From contig JAGKQI010000093.1 in NCBI GenBank assembly GCA_018806915.1, forward strand, positions 620,001-684,000: 64,000 nucleotides of DNA. Direction: 5' to 3'. The stretch comes from Phytophthora colocasiae. Lineage: Eukaryota > Oomycota > Peronosporomycetes > Peronosporales > Peronosporaceae. The notes beneath the pieces were generated by a model. The model was given only the letters and a program-made list of their open reading frames with translations. It was not told the DNA's origin and searched no databases. Each line of letters opens with the position of its first letter. Positions within the stretch are counted from its first letter, which is position 1. Positions 10,785 to 20,762 of this stretch are shown here, piece by piece. Made by a program: the position numbers and the translations under genes.

Positions 10785-12109
10785 ATGGTAATGAGCACTC
10801 GTGGAAGAGCGGCAGCTGCCGCGAACGATGGCTTGCAAGCCAACCCAGCTCCGCCCGCAGCGCAGACTAACGCTGCACAACCCGCTGCGCAAGCTAATTC
10901 CGCGCAACCCGCCGTGCAGCTCGATAGTGCGCCACAAAGCGCTGCCCAGCCCGCTGTGCATGATCAAGCACCAGCGATCGTCGCAGCGCTGGACCCCGCA
11001 ATCATGGCCCAGATCGCCAGCGTAGGCCCTGCGCTCACTGCTTTGGCTGCTGCATTTGGAGCGAACCGTGGTGACGGCGGAAGTCAACGCTCGCAGCCAC
11101 AGCCCGAACAAGAGCCGAATGGTGATGCCGAACCCAACGGCGAAGCTGGCACAAACCCTGCAGCAGAGCCAGGAAAACATTCGAACATGGTGGACTTACG
11201 CAACATCAAGGTCGAACGATTTGATGGCACAGTGGCATCTGGAAGCTTCGACGCCAAGGCTCGCGATTTCTGTGAAGAGCTCGACGAACAAATGGACGAC
11301 GCCCAATCAATCGCTGGCCAAGTATGAAGCGAAGACGTGAAGAAAGCTGTGTTCAAAATGCACCTTACGGGTATGGCGCGTCGTTGGTATCGCGATTGGC
11401 GAGCCGCCAACCCTGCGGCGACTTACTCGGACGGAGCACATGCGCTAATATACGAATTCCGGCCTGTATTGCTCGGAGTGGACATCGCGGAGCGCATCAA
11501 GAAGGAGCGAAAGGGCTGGAACGAGACGTACCGTGAATATGCGGACCGGCTCCTCCAGATGGCAGATGCGTTAGAGGGGGAAAAGCCGTTCCCGCGAATG
11601 CGCGTCACGCCCTTGTTGCGTTCGTGCGAAATGCATATCCCAAATTCACCGACTTCTTAGAGACGAAGGTCAGTCTGGAAGGAGAAAAGCCTGAAGAACA
11701 GTTGAAAGTCGCGGTCTCGGTGTTGGCGCGCAAGGCAGAGACGGACGGACGCCTCCCGGAACGCAAGAAGGTGAAAGCTGCGTCCCAAGCAGCGCCAACG
11801 ACAAAGAACAAATTTACGAAATCCACAAGCAAGAAGCCACAGCCGACGCCAGCAAAGGACGCGAAGAATCCGAAGAAACGCGCCGCTGAAGCCAAGACAG
11901 CTGTCGTTGAGCGGAAGAAGAAGAAGACCGCAACCAGCGTTGGAAGCAACAAGTCCTCGTTTACCTGCTACGTGTGTGGCCAAGCCGGGCACACGGCTGC
12001 CTATCATCGCCGATACCTATCCGGTGATGCAGAAGCCAAGAAAGAGAAGGGCGAAGCAAACCAAGCCGCTGCCCAGTCTTCGGAAGACGAATCCAGTGGG
12101 AGCGAGTGA
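10785..12109 (+). pseudogene. Copia Gag
   Basis: Gag is read in three pieces. 10785-11327 is an alanine/proline/glutamine-rich N-terminus ending at a TGA. 11328-11660 follows in the same phase and holds the capsid-like part (HLTGMARRWYRDW and a WNETYREYADRLLQMADAL helix). After a frameshift near 11610, 11624-12109 holds a basic linker and a CCHC zinc knuckle (CYVCGQAGHTAAYH). The knuckle would bind element RNA. The TGA at 11325 sits where a TGG tryptophan codon would restore the frame. Confidence 0.8.
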
Positions 12110-15100
12110 AGTGTTGGCGTCAGGTGGTGCCCTATATTATTAGATTCGGGCGCGTCCCACCACCGGACGGGCCGACTGGATGCCTTGACGATCACAAATA
12201 GCCATCAAACGCTGGCAGTCAAGGTCGCGGATGGACGAACGGTAGTGGCGAAGGCCAAAGGAAGGCTGAACGTTCACGCCATGGTGGACGATGGCCGCGG
12301 TAACCCTATTCGATGGGACTTCGTTGTGGATAACGTTTACTATGTGCCTGGATTCGAGAGCACACTGCTGTCAGTGTCGACGCTCGTGAAAGCTGGTCAC
12401 GGCATTGAATTCTCCGAGTCCAGCTGCACCGTGTACAACGGCAATCGCCGACGGGTTGGTTGCGTGGCCCGCCTATTAAATGGAGTGTACTCGGTGATTA
12501 CTGAGGAAGATGCTGGGCTCGCTATGCCAAGAGCTATCTCCGCTGCAGTCCTTGGACAGGACTTGGAGAGCTGGCACAGACGACTCGGACACGTGAACTA
12601 CGGTACTTTGCAGAAGATGGTGTCCAGTGGAGTTGTGAAGGGACTAAAGGTGGCTCGAAGAACCAAACCCCACATCTGCACAATTTGCGCTCTCATGAAG
12701 TCGACCAAGGTTCCCGCTCCCTCTCGCCGGTCTAGTAGCGATGAAGTTGCTGACGGAGTGTGTCAACGCCGATCTCAGTGGTCCCGTGTCAAAGTCTCGA
12801 AAAGGAAAGCGGTACATTATGGTGGTCGTGTGGAGAGATTATATTGGGAGGCTTACGGTATCAAGCGCAAGTCTGAAGCTGCTCAAACGATCAAGCAGTT
12901 CCTCGCTCTGATTGAGCGCCACGCCGAGGTGCAGGCCTCCTCCATAAAAGTGTTGAGGACTGATGGAGGGACCGAGTTCCTGAATAAGGACGTCCGCAAG
13001 CTGATCCAGCAAACAGGGATACTTCATGAGCACACGACGAGATATTCATCGTTCCAGAACGGAGTTGCGGAGAGGACCATTCGTACGCTCACCGAGATGG
13101 CGTCAGCCATGTTAGCGGACTCCGGTCTTCACCACTGGCTGTGGGAAGATGCCTTGAAACATGCAGCCTTTATTCGCAATCGCATACCCAAGGCTGGAAG
13201 CAGCGTCACCCCACACGAACGAATATTCGGCCGGAAACCTGACCTGAGTAAAATACCCATCTTCGGGCAGGCCGTCGTGGCACGCATTCCGCCAGAGATC
13301 AGACGCAAAAACCTCCGTTTTACTGACGCTCGTGGAGAGCTGGGAGCATTTGTCGGCTGCAACGATACGATAAAGGGCTTCCAAGTTCACATTCCAGGCC
13401 CCAGCCGCAGTGTAATCGAGTCCAGAGACGTGCGTGTGCTCGGCCGAATGCTACATGAACTCAACCCAGTCGATGAGGATGAAGACCTCGGCGACGCAAC
13501 AGATGATGATGACTCCGACGATGAAGACTCTAGTGCAGTAGTCACTACTGACCCAGATCCGTCGGAGCTGACAGCCGTTCGACGCTCCAAGCGTATTGCG
13601 CAACGAAACGAAGACCAGGCGCATGCGTTCTCGGTGCTCGCCGAAGTCATTCGGGAGCCGATGAATTTGGCCGAGGCCAAGCGATCCCCTCAATGGTCCC
13701 ACTGGGAACAGGCCATAAGGGAGGAAATTGAGGGACTCTTTGAAAACGGGACCTTTGAATGGGTCGAGCCGCCACCCGATGCCAAGATCCTCGATCACAC
13801 GTTCCAATTCCGGTTAAAGTTGGGATCTGACGGGGATATTGTTTGATATAAGGCGAGACTATGCGCCAGAGGTGACAAACAATAATTCATCCTGCACTTC
13901 CTGGATACTTATGCTCCTGTAGCTGCACTCGTCACGGTACGCATCTTCTTGGCTATAGTAGTGAGACTCGAGCTTCACGTGCGCCAGGGTGACGTGCCAT
14001 CGGCCTATGTGAAGGCTGATCTCGTTGAAGAAATCTACATGCGTCCCGTGCCGGGTTTTTTGGACGTAAATCACACTGGACTGGTTTGGCGGCTGCGCAA
14101 AGCGCTGTATGGACTCCGTCAAGCGGGTCGACAATGGCACAAGGAAATTGATGGTTTCCTCAGGGAGTATGGGCTCTCGCCAGCGCGCTCAGACCCGTGT
14201 TTGTACTTTACTTATGTGGATGACTCACTTCTGCTAGTGTGTTTGTATGTAGATGACCTTCTTATCGCACACAAAGAAGAGGAGCAAGTACTCCGTCTTA
14301 TGGCTGCGCTCAGTCGCAAGTACGAAGTCAAGGACCTCGGCGAGCCCGACCAGTTCCTCGGCATGCGAGTGGAGAGACCATCGAAGTCTGTCCTGCTGCT
14401 CTCGCAAGTGACGTACGTGCAGGAAATGCTGCACCGCTTTGCAGTTGACGAGACACGACCAGCCTCTACACCCATGGTGCCTAACACGCGTTTGGACCTG
14501 GAAGACCAAGTTCAAAGTCAGGAAGAAGCCATCTTCATGCAGCGCCAGCCGTACCGTCAAGCCGTCGGCGCGCTTTTGTATCTAGCTCGCGTGAGCCGAC
14601 CGGATATCGGTTTCGCAGTGAGTCAATTATCAAGGCACTGCGCTACACCAAGGAAAGCGGCTTGGGATGCAGTGAAGTTTTTGTTCCGCTACCTAAATGG
14701 GACAAAATCAATGCATCTACAATTTGAACCGAGCGGCGACGATATCATGGTAGCGTCCGACGCTGACTGGGCCAACGACCACGTGGACAGGAAGTCGATC
14801 TCCGGACACGTCGTGTTCCTTTTTGGGTGTCCAGTCGCCTGGGGCAGCAAGAAGCAGACCATCGTCGCAAAGTCAAGCACGGCTGCTGAGTACATTGCAG
14901 CAGATGTTGCTATCGAAGAAGCGATGATGGTGCGACTAATCGTCGACGAGGTCATGCACCGGAACACACCGTTGACGCTGTGCATGGACAGTCAGCCCGC
15001 CATCGCCCGGTTGAAGAGACACGGGTTATCGGAGACTCAGAAGACCGTGGATGTCAAGTTTAAGGCCGCCAAGAGCTTGCTTCAAGAGGGGTCGATTGCA

Positions 15101-15211
15101 GTGCAATATTTGCCGACGGGTGAAATGCCTGCCGATCTACTCACGAAGGCTCTAGCCCGGATCCAACACCTACGCAAGTGTGGCATGTGTTGCCTTGCGA
15201 GCACCGGGTAG
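12110..15211 (+). pseudogene. Copia Pol (protease, integrase, RT, RNase H)
   Basis: In the same phase as the end of Gag and separated from it by one TGA, the frame opens with the aspartic protease motif LLDSGASHH near 12140. It continues with the integrase HHCC region ([13 protein letters not shown] ... CTICALMKS), the DDE core ([11 protein letters not shown], then [11 protein letters not shown]), reverse transcriptase ([13 protein letters not shown]; active site [10 protein letters not shown] near 14250) and RNase H ([18 protein letters not shown], then STAAEYIA). A local out-of-phase stretch at about 12765-12840 removes the first integrase aspartate region. Stops at 13844 and 13883 separate the integrase C-terminus from RT. 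No full polyprotein can be made. Confidence 0.9.
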
Positions 15212-15243
15212 CAAAGATACTCGCGTGCTGCTTGTGGGGGAGG

Positions 15244-15463
15244 TGTGGAATCGGCGGCGTAGTACTGGTACAAGCTGCACGCGAGCCCACCCCACGGTCC
15301 TGGACGCAGTGACAATGGAGGCGTGGCCAGCGGGCATTGGCCAGTGGACCTTCAAGCTCAACATCGTATGCGTATACATGAACCCTGAAAAAGAGGCACT
15401 ACTCTAAACCAACCTAATGCACTTCAGAATTATCTGTCTCTCAGAGAAGCAGATTTTGCAACA
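15244..15463 (+). repeat. 3' LTR of Copia element
   Basis: Identical to the 5' LTR. It is preceded immediately by the purine run GTGGGGGAGG (15234-15243), the expected polypurine tract, and followed by the target duplication AGTTT. Confidence 0.95.
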
Positions 15464-15934
15464 AGTTTTATAACTGAAGCAGCCTTTCAAGAGGGCGATG
15501 TGTTTCTCGACGCTGGATCTGGTATCGGGAACGTTCTCGTCCAGATTGCGTTACAAACTCGGGCGTCTTGCGTGGTGGGCATTGAGATTCAAGACAACTG
15601 GGTAGCAAAAGGGATGAAACTAATCGCGTCAGCAGTTGTGGACCTTCCGCATTTGCAAAAGATCTGTGTTGTCGCCGGAGACATCCGTGGGTTTAAGGAA
15701 AGCAACAAAGCTGTTGTGTGCGCTGGAAAAAAATTATCGTCAAGTCGACCTGGCTCGCTAATCAACTCCGCTTCTGTTTTGTACTGTCATGACACCGTGT
15801 TTGAAGAAGATGCCGTGTTGGCGGTTATCAACATGTGTGTGGTATTACCTCATCTTCGCCTGGTGGGATTAACGACGCTGGTATGTCCACGCCATCGACA
15901 TTCATGCTCTAGCCCTTTTTGTATGCGTAATTAA
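15464..15934 (+). pseudogene. SANT-DOT1-like methyltransferase gene, 3' part
   Basis: This is the catalytic half of the gene that begins at 10128. FLDAGSGIGNVLVQIAL is the SAM-binding motif I of DOT1-type histone methyltransferases, followed by VVGIEIQDN (the post-I acidic residue) and a LYCHDTVFEEDAVLAV segment in the place of the DOT1 NN-containing loop. It ends with a cysteine/histidine cluster, CPRHRHSCSSPFC, and a stop at 15932-15934. DOT1 enzymes methylate histone H3 on K79; this activity is inferred from the fold only. Cut off from its promoter and SANT domain, the half gene is presumably not expressed as such. A GTATGT donor near 15881 followed by a CTAG acceptor offers an alternative 3' end. 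Confidence 0.7.
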
Positions 15935-16400
15935 GTGTTTCTAGGCACGTTTCCCAAATCTAATTGCAATAGAAGCCTATCTTAATTTTTTCGAAAATAA
16001 TCCAAGATATTCAAGGATATTATCCAACCTAAGAATATTATCCAAATTATGGATATTATCCAGTTTTGTCCTGATTGGTCAAAATATGACAGTGATCACT
16101 GCGATTTACAGCCAATCAGAGCACAGCCACCAGATGATGACGTAGCGATGGCCAACCGCCGCTAGTTGATCCAGTGCTTTATCACGGTGGTGCGCTCGCT
16201 GCATGCGCTTTTCCGCTCGGAACGTAGTGCAGGTATGTTCATCAAGATACCTAGTAAATGTACGCCAAGTTTCGCCGCTCGTTTTGGAGTATTGAGCGCG
16301 CTAGATGGGTGGGAACGTATCCCCAACCATCGCACCTGTTAAACTTTATGTCTCTATGCTGTATTATAGATTATTGCAGTGAATGTGTCGCTTTAGGCCG
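15935..16400. other. Intergenic with repeated ATATTATCCA words
   Basis: No gene was recognised. At 16001-16062 the word (G)GATATTATCCA or a close variant occurs four times in about 60 bases, a degenerate short tandem or interspersed repeat. The rest shows no coding pattern and may be part of an old repeat. Confidence 0.4.
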
Positions 16401-16976
16401 CATGTGACTGGGGTTTTCTACGATCCTCCGGTTCGTCATGGAGCAGGAGGGGTCTACGTTCTCCACTGTGGGTTTTCAACCACAACACGACTGCTGACCC
16501 CAATTTCACCATGAAGGTTAGGCATTCCGAGGACATCCTCCGACGACTGCACGAGCACCATAGTCTCCCTCATATCTAAGCAAACTCGGCGAGGTGAAAT
16601 TCCTGTTCGGAGTATAGACACGTGCGATCAAGTCTATGCGGAGTCTCTGCTCAAGCTCATGCTGACGGAGTTCGGCTTTTCTTACGTTATCGTTTATACC
16701 AACGAAGGGCGATCTACGGAGACCTTCTCCTTCAATGAGAAGACTCTTCCGTTGATTCACGACGTAGGCTGTGGGATACGCTACGTCTATGACCCGCCGA
16801 TCGACAGACTACCACGAGAACTCCGTGGAGAATCCACTGTACGAGCAGGGCCCTCCTCGCGAGCTACGGACTCCAGTTCAAAAGTTGAAGGAGCTTTTGT
16901 CATCGGTACCGGGCTGGAACACTTTTCGTTTTCCTACTGTTCCATTCTGCCCTACGGTAGCGGCATCGCCTCCTAA
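16400..16976 (+). pseudogene. Unrecognised broken ORF
   Basis: One phase on the plus strand reads with coding-like composition from about 16400 to 16976, with a single TGA near 16512. It contains VIVYTNEGRSTETFSFNEKTLP and later IRYVYDPPIDRLPREL. Only the part from the ATG at 16659 is open (105 residues). No family was recognised. It could be a repeat-derived protein relic. Confidence that it was ever a gene is modest. Confidence 0.25.
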
Positions 16977-17349
16977 CTGCGTTCACACGCTGCAGGGCGA
17001 GGCCATCTATGCTTATTCAGAATGCCGGGCGCTGTTTCGCGTCGTGTGCAGCGCGGCATCATCGGTAGATTCTTACTGTACAGCATATTCATATTTAGGA
17101 TTCGAAAGATAGAGAGAGAGAGAGGCTCCGTTCCGTCCAGGAAGTGGGGTGAAGGATACCTTCTGTCCAAAGTCGTTCGGGTACTGCACGAACTCCGGGG
17201 TGAAGGCTCCCTGCAATTCAGAAACTGCTGCATCCGCCGAGTATACTCAAAGCTTGACAGAGCTACTCCAGTCTGAAGTAACTCTGCCAATTAGCGCATT
17301 TCTTGTCATCTACAGGTCGCCTTTGAACTTGGCCACATATGTTCTGTCG
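16977..17349. other. Intergenic, left flank of nested Gypsy insertion
   Basis: It holds a GA microsatellite at about 17110-17123 and short frames without recognisable domains. The last five bases, TGTCG (17345-17349), are the target duplication of the outer Gypsy element. Confidence 0.5.
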
Positions 17350-17610
17350 TGTTGTAGCTGAAGCTACATCGTCTTGCAGTTGCTGGGGTTAAGCCTAGCA
17401 ACACAAGTACTTTGTAGAAGAGTTACGGCTACGACTACAGCAAGTAAGGACGGTTGCTGAACTACGGTCTGTTACGCAAGGACAGCAAGCATGGACCGTT
17501 ATTACGTGGAATCCAATCTCTAAGAGCATACATAGGAAGAGAACAGCTAGTGAAAACTACAGACTACTCAATACATATCAATTCTACATTTGCATTCGAG
17601 CGACACAACA
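17350..17610 (+). repeat. 5' LTR of outer Gypsy element
   Basis: 261 bp, starting TGTTGTAGCTGAAGCTAC. The first 20 bases include a perfect hairpin GTAGCT-GA-AGCTAC. About 98% identical to the copy at 36637. Confidence 0.93.
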
Positions 17611-18149
17611 AAGAATTCTTTAGCTGGGGAAGTCGCTCCCAGCATGGAAGAAGCCGACGAAGCGAGGAACCATGCAAGCTTGCGTTGAAAAATGCACTGC
17701 AATTGGCGCATACGGACCCTGAAAAACTGCTCACTGTCTACACGGATGCTAGTGACGAGCATTGGGGGGCCGCAATTACCCAGATTCCCCGAGATCAAGC
17801 TCAGCGACCAATTAGTGAGCAGGAGCATGAACCGTTGATGATGTTGAGCGGGTCTATCTCGGGGGCAGCACGACGATGGGCTATAGTGGAAAAAGAAGCT
17901 TACGCGATAGTAGAAACTTGCCGACGAGCAGATTATTTGCTTCATCGCTCAGATGGGTTTGCACTGTTCACGGACCATCCAAACTTGTGCTACATTTTTG
18001 ACCCACATAGTGTCGCGAAGTCTGTGGCCAAGTACACCGCGGACAAACTGCATCGCTGGTCACTCCTGCTGATGGGCTACCAGTACGAAATCCATGATAT
18101 CGCTGGTGACGACAACGTATGGGCAGACTTATTGTCGAGATGGGGTTCG
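17611..18149 (+). pseudogene. Outer Gypsy Pol, RNase H part
   Basis: After a short out-of-phase stretch that is the end of RT (MEEADEARNHA in another frame), the frame reads LALKNALQLAH and then the Gypsy RNase H: VYTDASDEHWGAAI (first catalytic Asp), VEKEAYAIVE (Glu), ALFTDHPNLCYI (Asp) and GDDNVWADLLSRWG (last Asp). The inner element cuts the gene straight after RWG, and the frame resumes at 35031. Confidence 0.88.
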
Positions 18150-19837
18150 TGTCGCGAAGTCGGTGAAACTTTGGTCGCGGAGCAGGGGCGTATAGTAAAC
18201 CCTAGTTATACGATTACTGAAAAGGGGTTTTCAGAGCCGTACAACGGTAGGTTGGCGTGTGGTACCTTGCGGTATCCTCGTGGGTTCGTTGTCTTCAGAA
18301 ATATGACCCTCGCCGGAGTCTGAGAATGTGTTGTGAAGAGAAGTTGGGGTTCCCTTGGAGTCTGGTGTCGGTACTCAGGAAATCCTTCCAGGAGCGTTCG
18401 GGAGTCGGAATCTCTGGGAACCAAGATGGTTTCCAGGAAGTCGGCGAACGAAAAGAGGTTAATATACCAGAGAAAGTCTGAAATCGGTGTCTGAATATCA
18501 CAAATCCAGAACCGAGATACCTGACTTTCAGAGATAGACAACCAATATACAGAGTTCGAAAATATACAAATATATACAGCCGTTCTTATTCTTTCTAGGC
18601 CCTTGAACGGTGGGCTAACACTCCAGGTCAACTAGGGACTTGCTACCAGACACCTGGTCTGTCTGGTATCCCTTTACGTTCGCGCACCACCCTCTAGTAT
18701 AGAGGGAAAAAATATAAACCAATACAATCGGCTATATATAACAGTCTACCTTGCACTCTGAAAACGACTGTCTAGTTTCCAGAGCCTGTCCAAACGAGCA
18801 ATATGAAATGGGCTACCGCTAGAGACAAAACAAACGACCCAACTAGGATATGGAATAGGCGGGTCCTTTCAGGTCTCTACGTTACCTGATCTCCACCTAA
18901 GGGGATTGAATTTGGTGGAGATCACACGACGTACGTGATGACGCAGTGGCTTGAATACCTCTCAAGCGGACTTGTGCAGTAGCAAGCAAATTGAACTCTG
19001 TTTATCGTCTATCTTCCTCATAACTATCATATATCTCTGGTAACTCTCTCCTTCTTGTCGTCTTTTGCGTCCTTTATGCAGTCAGTCTTCATATCTCAGG
19101 TACTCTTGGTCTTTGTATACATCTGGTACTTTGACTTGGTCTCAGTATGCAGTCTGTGCAGCCGATCTCGATGGGTTGACAGGTAGAGACGTCATTACGG
19201 GGGATGTGCAGGTCAGTAATCACTTGAATGCGTGACTTGAACTTGGGTTCACTTGGTTTCAGTATGGTCTTGAATCTTCGTTGGTTTCAGAGTCTGGTAT
19301 CCTGGTTTTCAGAGTCTGATATCACTTGGTTTTTCAGAGTCTTGGTCACTCAGAGTTAGAGATACCAGAGTCTTGAATACGAAACCAGAGTACGGAGCAC
19401 TAATGCTTCAACGTACATGAAGATCTTAAAGGTTGCGCGGGTGCGCGGCGTCCGGCGCGCGATACTTGGTCTCTGCGGGTATATATTGTGAATCCTTGAA
19501 CCATCCATCGTCGCGCTGGACGGTAACGGGATGAGGTCTCTCAGAGATACGTTCTTCTGAGAGACTTTCCGCCAGAACTTAGGCACTCATCGTCGGGGAA
19601 AGTCCGGTGACCAGACAGAGTGTAGTTGACCTTCAGAGTTGTGCACACTCTGAAGTACACTTCTGGTCCTTTGGGCCCCTTTACAGTCAGGCGAAGGTTT
19701 ATCCACAGTCTTCCACAGATGTCGCACGGGTGCGGCCGCGTCCCAAAGTCCCATTCGCTTATAACCCATAGTATAACCAATCACATCGTAACGTAATATC
19801 CACCGGTCGCTCGAAAATCGGAATTAACATCATGTCA
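18150..19837 (-). repeat. 3' LTR of inner Gypsy element
   Basis: 1688 bp. Facing the antisense ORFs on the plus strand, its last 100 bases carry CTTATAACCC, AGTATAACC and a CCAAT box (about 19755-19780). These could drive plus-strand transcription into the antisense genes, whose first ATG is 55 bp beyond the LTR. A cluster of five CAGAG words lies at 19285-19390. Confidence 0.9.
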
Positions 19838-19852
19838 ACCGCCCCTCCTGGT
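19838..19852 (-). other. Polypurine tract of inner Gypsy element
   Basis: Read on the minus strand, AGGAGGGGCGGT lies directly before the 3' LTR. It is purine-rich, as expected for plus-strand DNA priming. Confidence 0.65.
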
Positions 19853-19892
19853 CACGAACTATCAGTGCGGAACTTTCTCCAAGCTGTGTATC

Positions 19893-20762
19893 ATGGCCAG
19901 GCCTATCAAACATTCTGATAGACGGTTTTCAGAGCGTAGCGTAGCTGCAACTCTTTGCCAGTTGCCTGGTTTTCAGAGTCTCTGGTGTCCCGTCGCACAA
20001 TCTGATTCTCTCAGACTCAGAAACTTGAATTTGACTTGCCTAACAGGCGATCATTTTCAAAACTCCGTCCTTTCGCTCATGACTGAGGAAACGAACACTT
20101 CTCTGAGCTCAAACGCCCCACCGAGTGGGGCGGCAGGCGACGCCACAGGCACTTGTCCTGCTTCGGCAACTGCCAATATATCGCAGGGTGGAGATGTTGG
20201 TTCAGCCACATCGCCAGGTGACAGCCCTAGCGCCCCAGCCCATGCATCCAAACCTACCGACTCACAGGTCGATGGTCCGACTGAGGACCTCCCTGGTGAT
20301 GACATGAACTCGGCCGGTGTTGGTGATCTCTCGCCACCAGTGGCTTCACGTGGGGAATCTCACTCTGAATTCTCTGAGGGAACTCCTGGTGTCTTCAGAC
20401 CGCGAGCCTTTGGTGCCCCACGGCTTTTGTCTACGGAAGAGGTCGATCGGCTGTTTCGTCAGGGTCTGGTGACATCCACAGGGGATCAAGTCACGGCGTT
20501 GGGGGACTCTGATGTTCCCCAGAATTATGTCGCTCCCAGCGTGAAGCCAGAGGGACGTGCCTTTCTGGTGAGTACCCCCGCGCGAGCTGAAGACTTCAGA
20601 AGAGGGCGCCACATAGCGAATGCGTACGGTGGCCCCTGTGTACTCGTGGGTTACGAGGCACTTACTAATGAAGACCTCCGGGAGCTGGAGCGAGTGATTC
20701 CAAGCTTCGACCCTGACGAAGTTGTGTCTCCATGTGCCCAAACTCCGGATGTGCGTCTCTAG
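19893..20762 (+). CDS. Antisense ORF A of inner Gypsy element
   Basis: Open frame of 289 residues on the strand opposite to gag-pol, starting 55 bp inside the LTR. A better start may be the ATG at 20079 (MTEETNTSLSS). The N-terminal half is S/T/P/G-rich and disordered; the C-terminal half is more ordered (FRPRAFGAPRLLSTEEVDRLF ..., VLVGYEALTNEDLRELE). PSVKPEGR again fits a sumoylation consensus. It overlaps ORF B by 31 bp in the -1 frame, so the two may be one gene split by a frameshift. No known family recognised. Confidence 0.6.
   Translation: MARPIKHSDRRFSERSVAATLCQLPGFQSLWCPVAQSDSLRLRNLNLTCLTGDHFQNSVLSLMTEETNTSLSSNAPPSGAAGDATGTCPASATANISQGGDVGSATSPGDSPSAPAHASKPTDSQVDGPTEDLPGDDMNSAGVGDLSPPVASRGESHSEFSEGTPGVFRPRAFGAPRLLSTEEVDRLFRQGLVTSTGDQVTALGDSDVPQNYVAPSVKPEGRAFLVSTPARAEDFRRGRHIANAYGGPCVLVGYEALTNEDLRELERVIPSFDPDEVVSPCAQTPDVRL

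Larger units (their letters stand above)
10544..15463 (+). mobile_element. Copia LTR retrotransposon, 4920 bp
   Basis: Two LTRs of 220 bp that I read as identical, both TGTGGAAT...GCAACA (10544-10763 and 15244-15463), bound an internal region coding in the order Gag, protease, integrase, reverse transcriptase, RNase H. That order is diagnostic of Copia. The element is flanked by the 5-bp duplication AGTTT (10539-10543 and 15464-15468). LTR identity implies very recent insertion, yet the coding region has stops at 11325, 12107, 13844 and 13883 and frameshifts near 11610 and 12765-12840. This copy was therefore probably mobilised by proteins supplied in trans, or has broken since. The insertion splits a SANT-DOT1 gene. 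Confidence 0.95.

Noticed and set aside
16973..17361. Possible small cysteine-containing secreted protein (TFCPKSFGYCTNSGVKAPC near 17155)
   Set aside because: It has no signal peptide, start context or recognisable elicitin-type cysteine spacing, and is probably chance or an old relic.
20732..20762. Programmed -1 frameshift joining antisense ORFs A and B
   Set aside because: The overlap contains CCCAAAC, but it is not in the phase required of an X XXY YYZ slippery site for ORF A, so no programmed shift is claimed.
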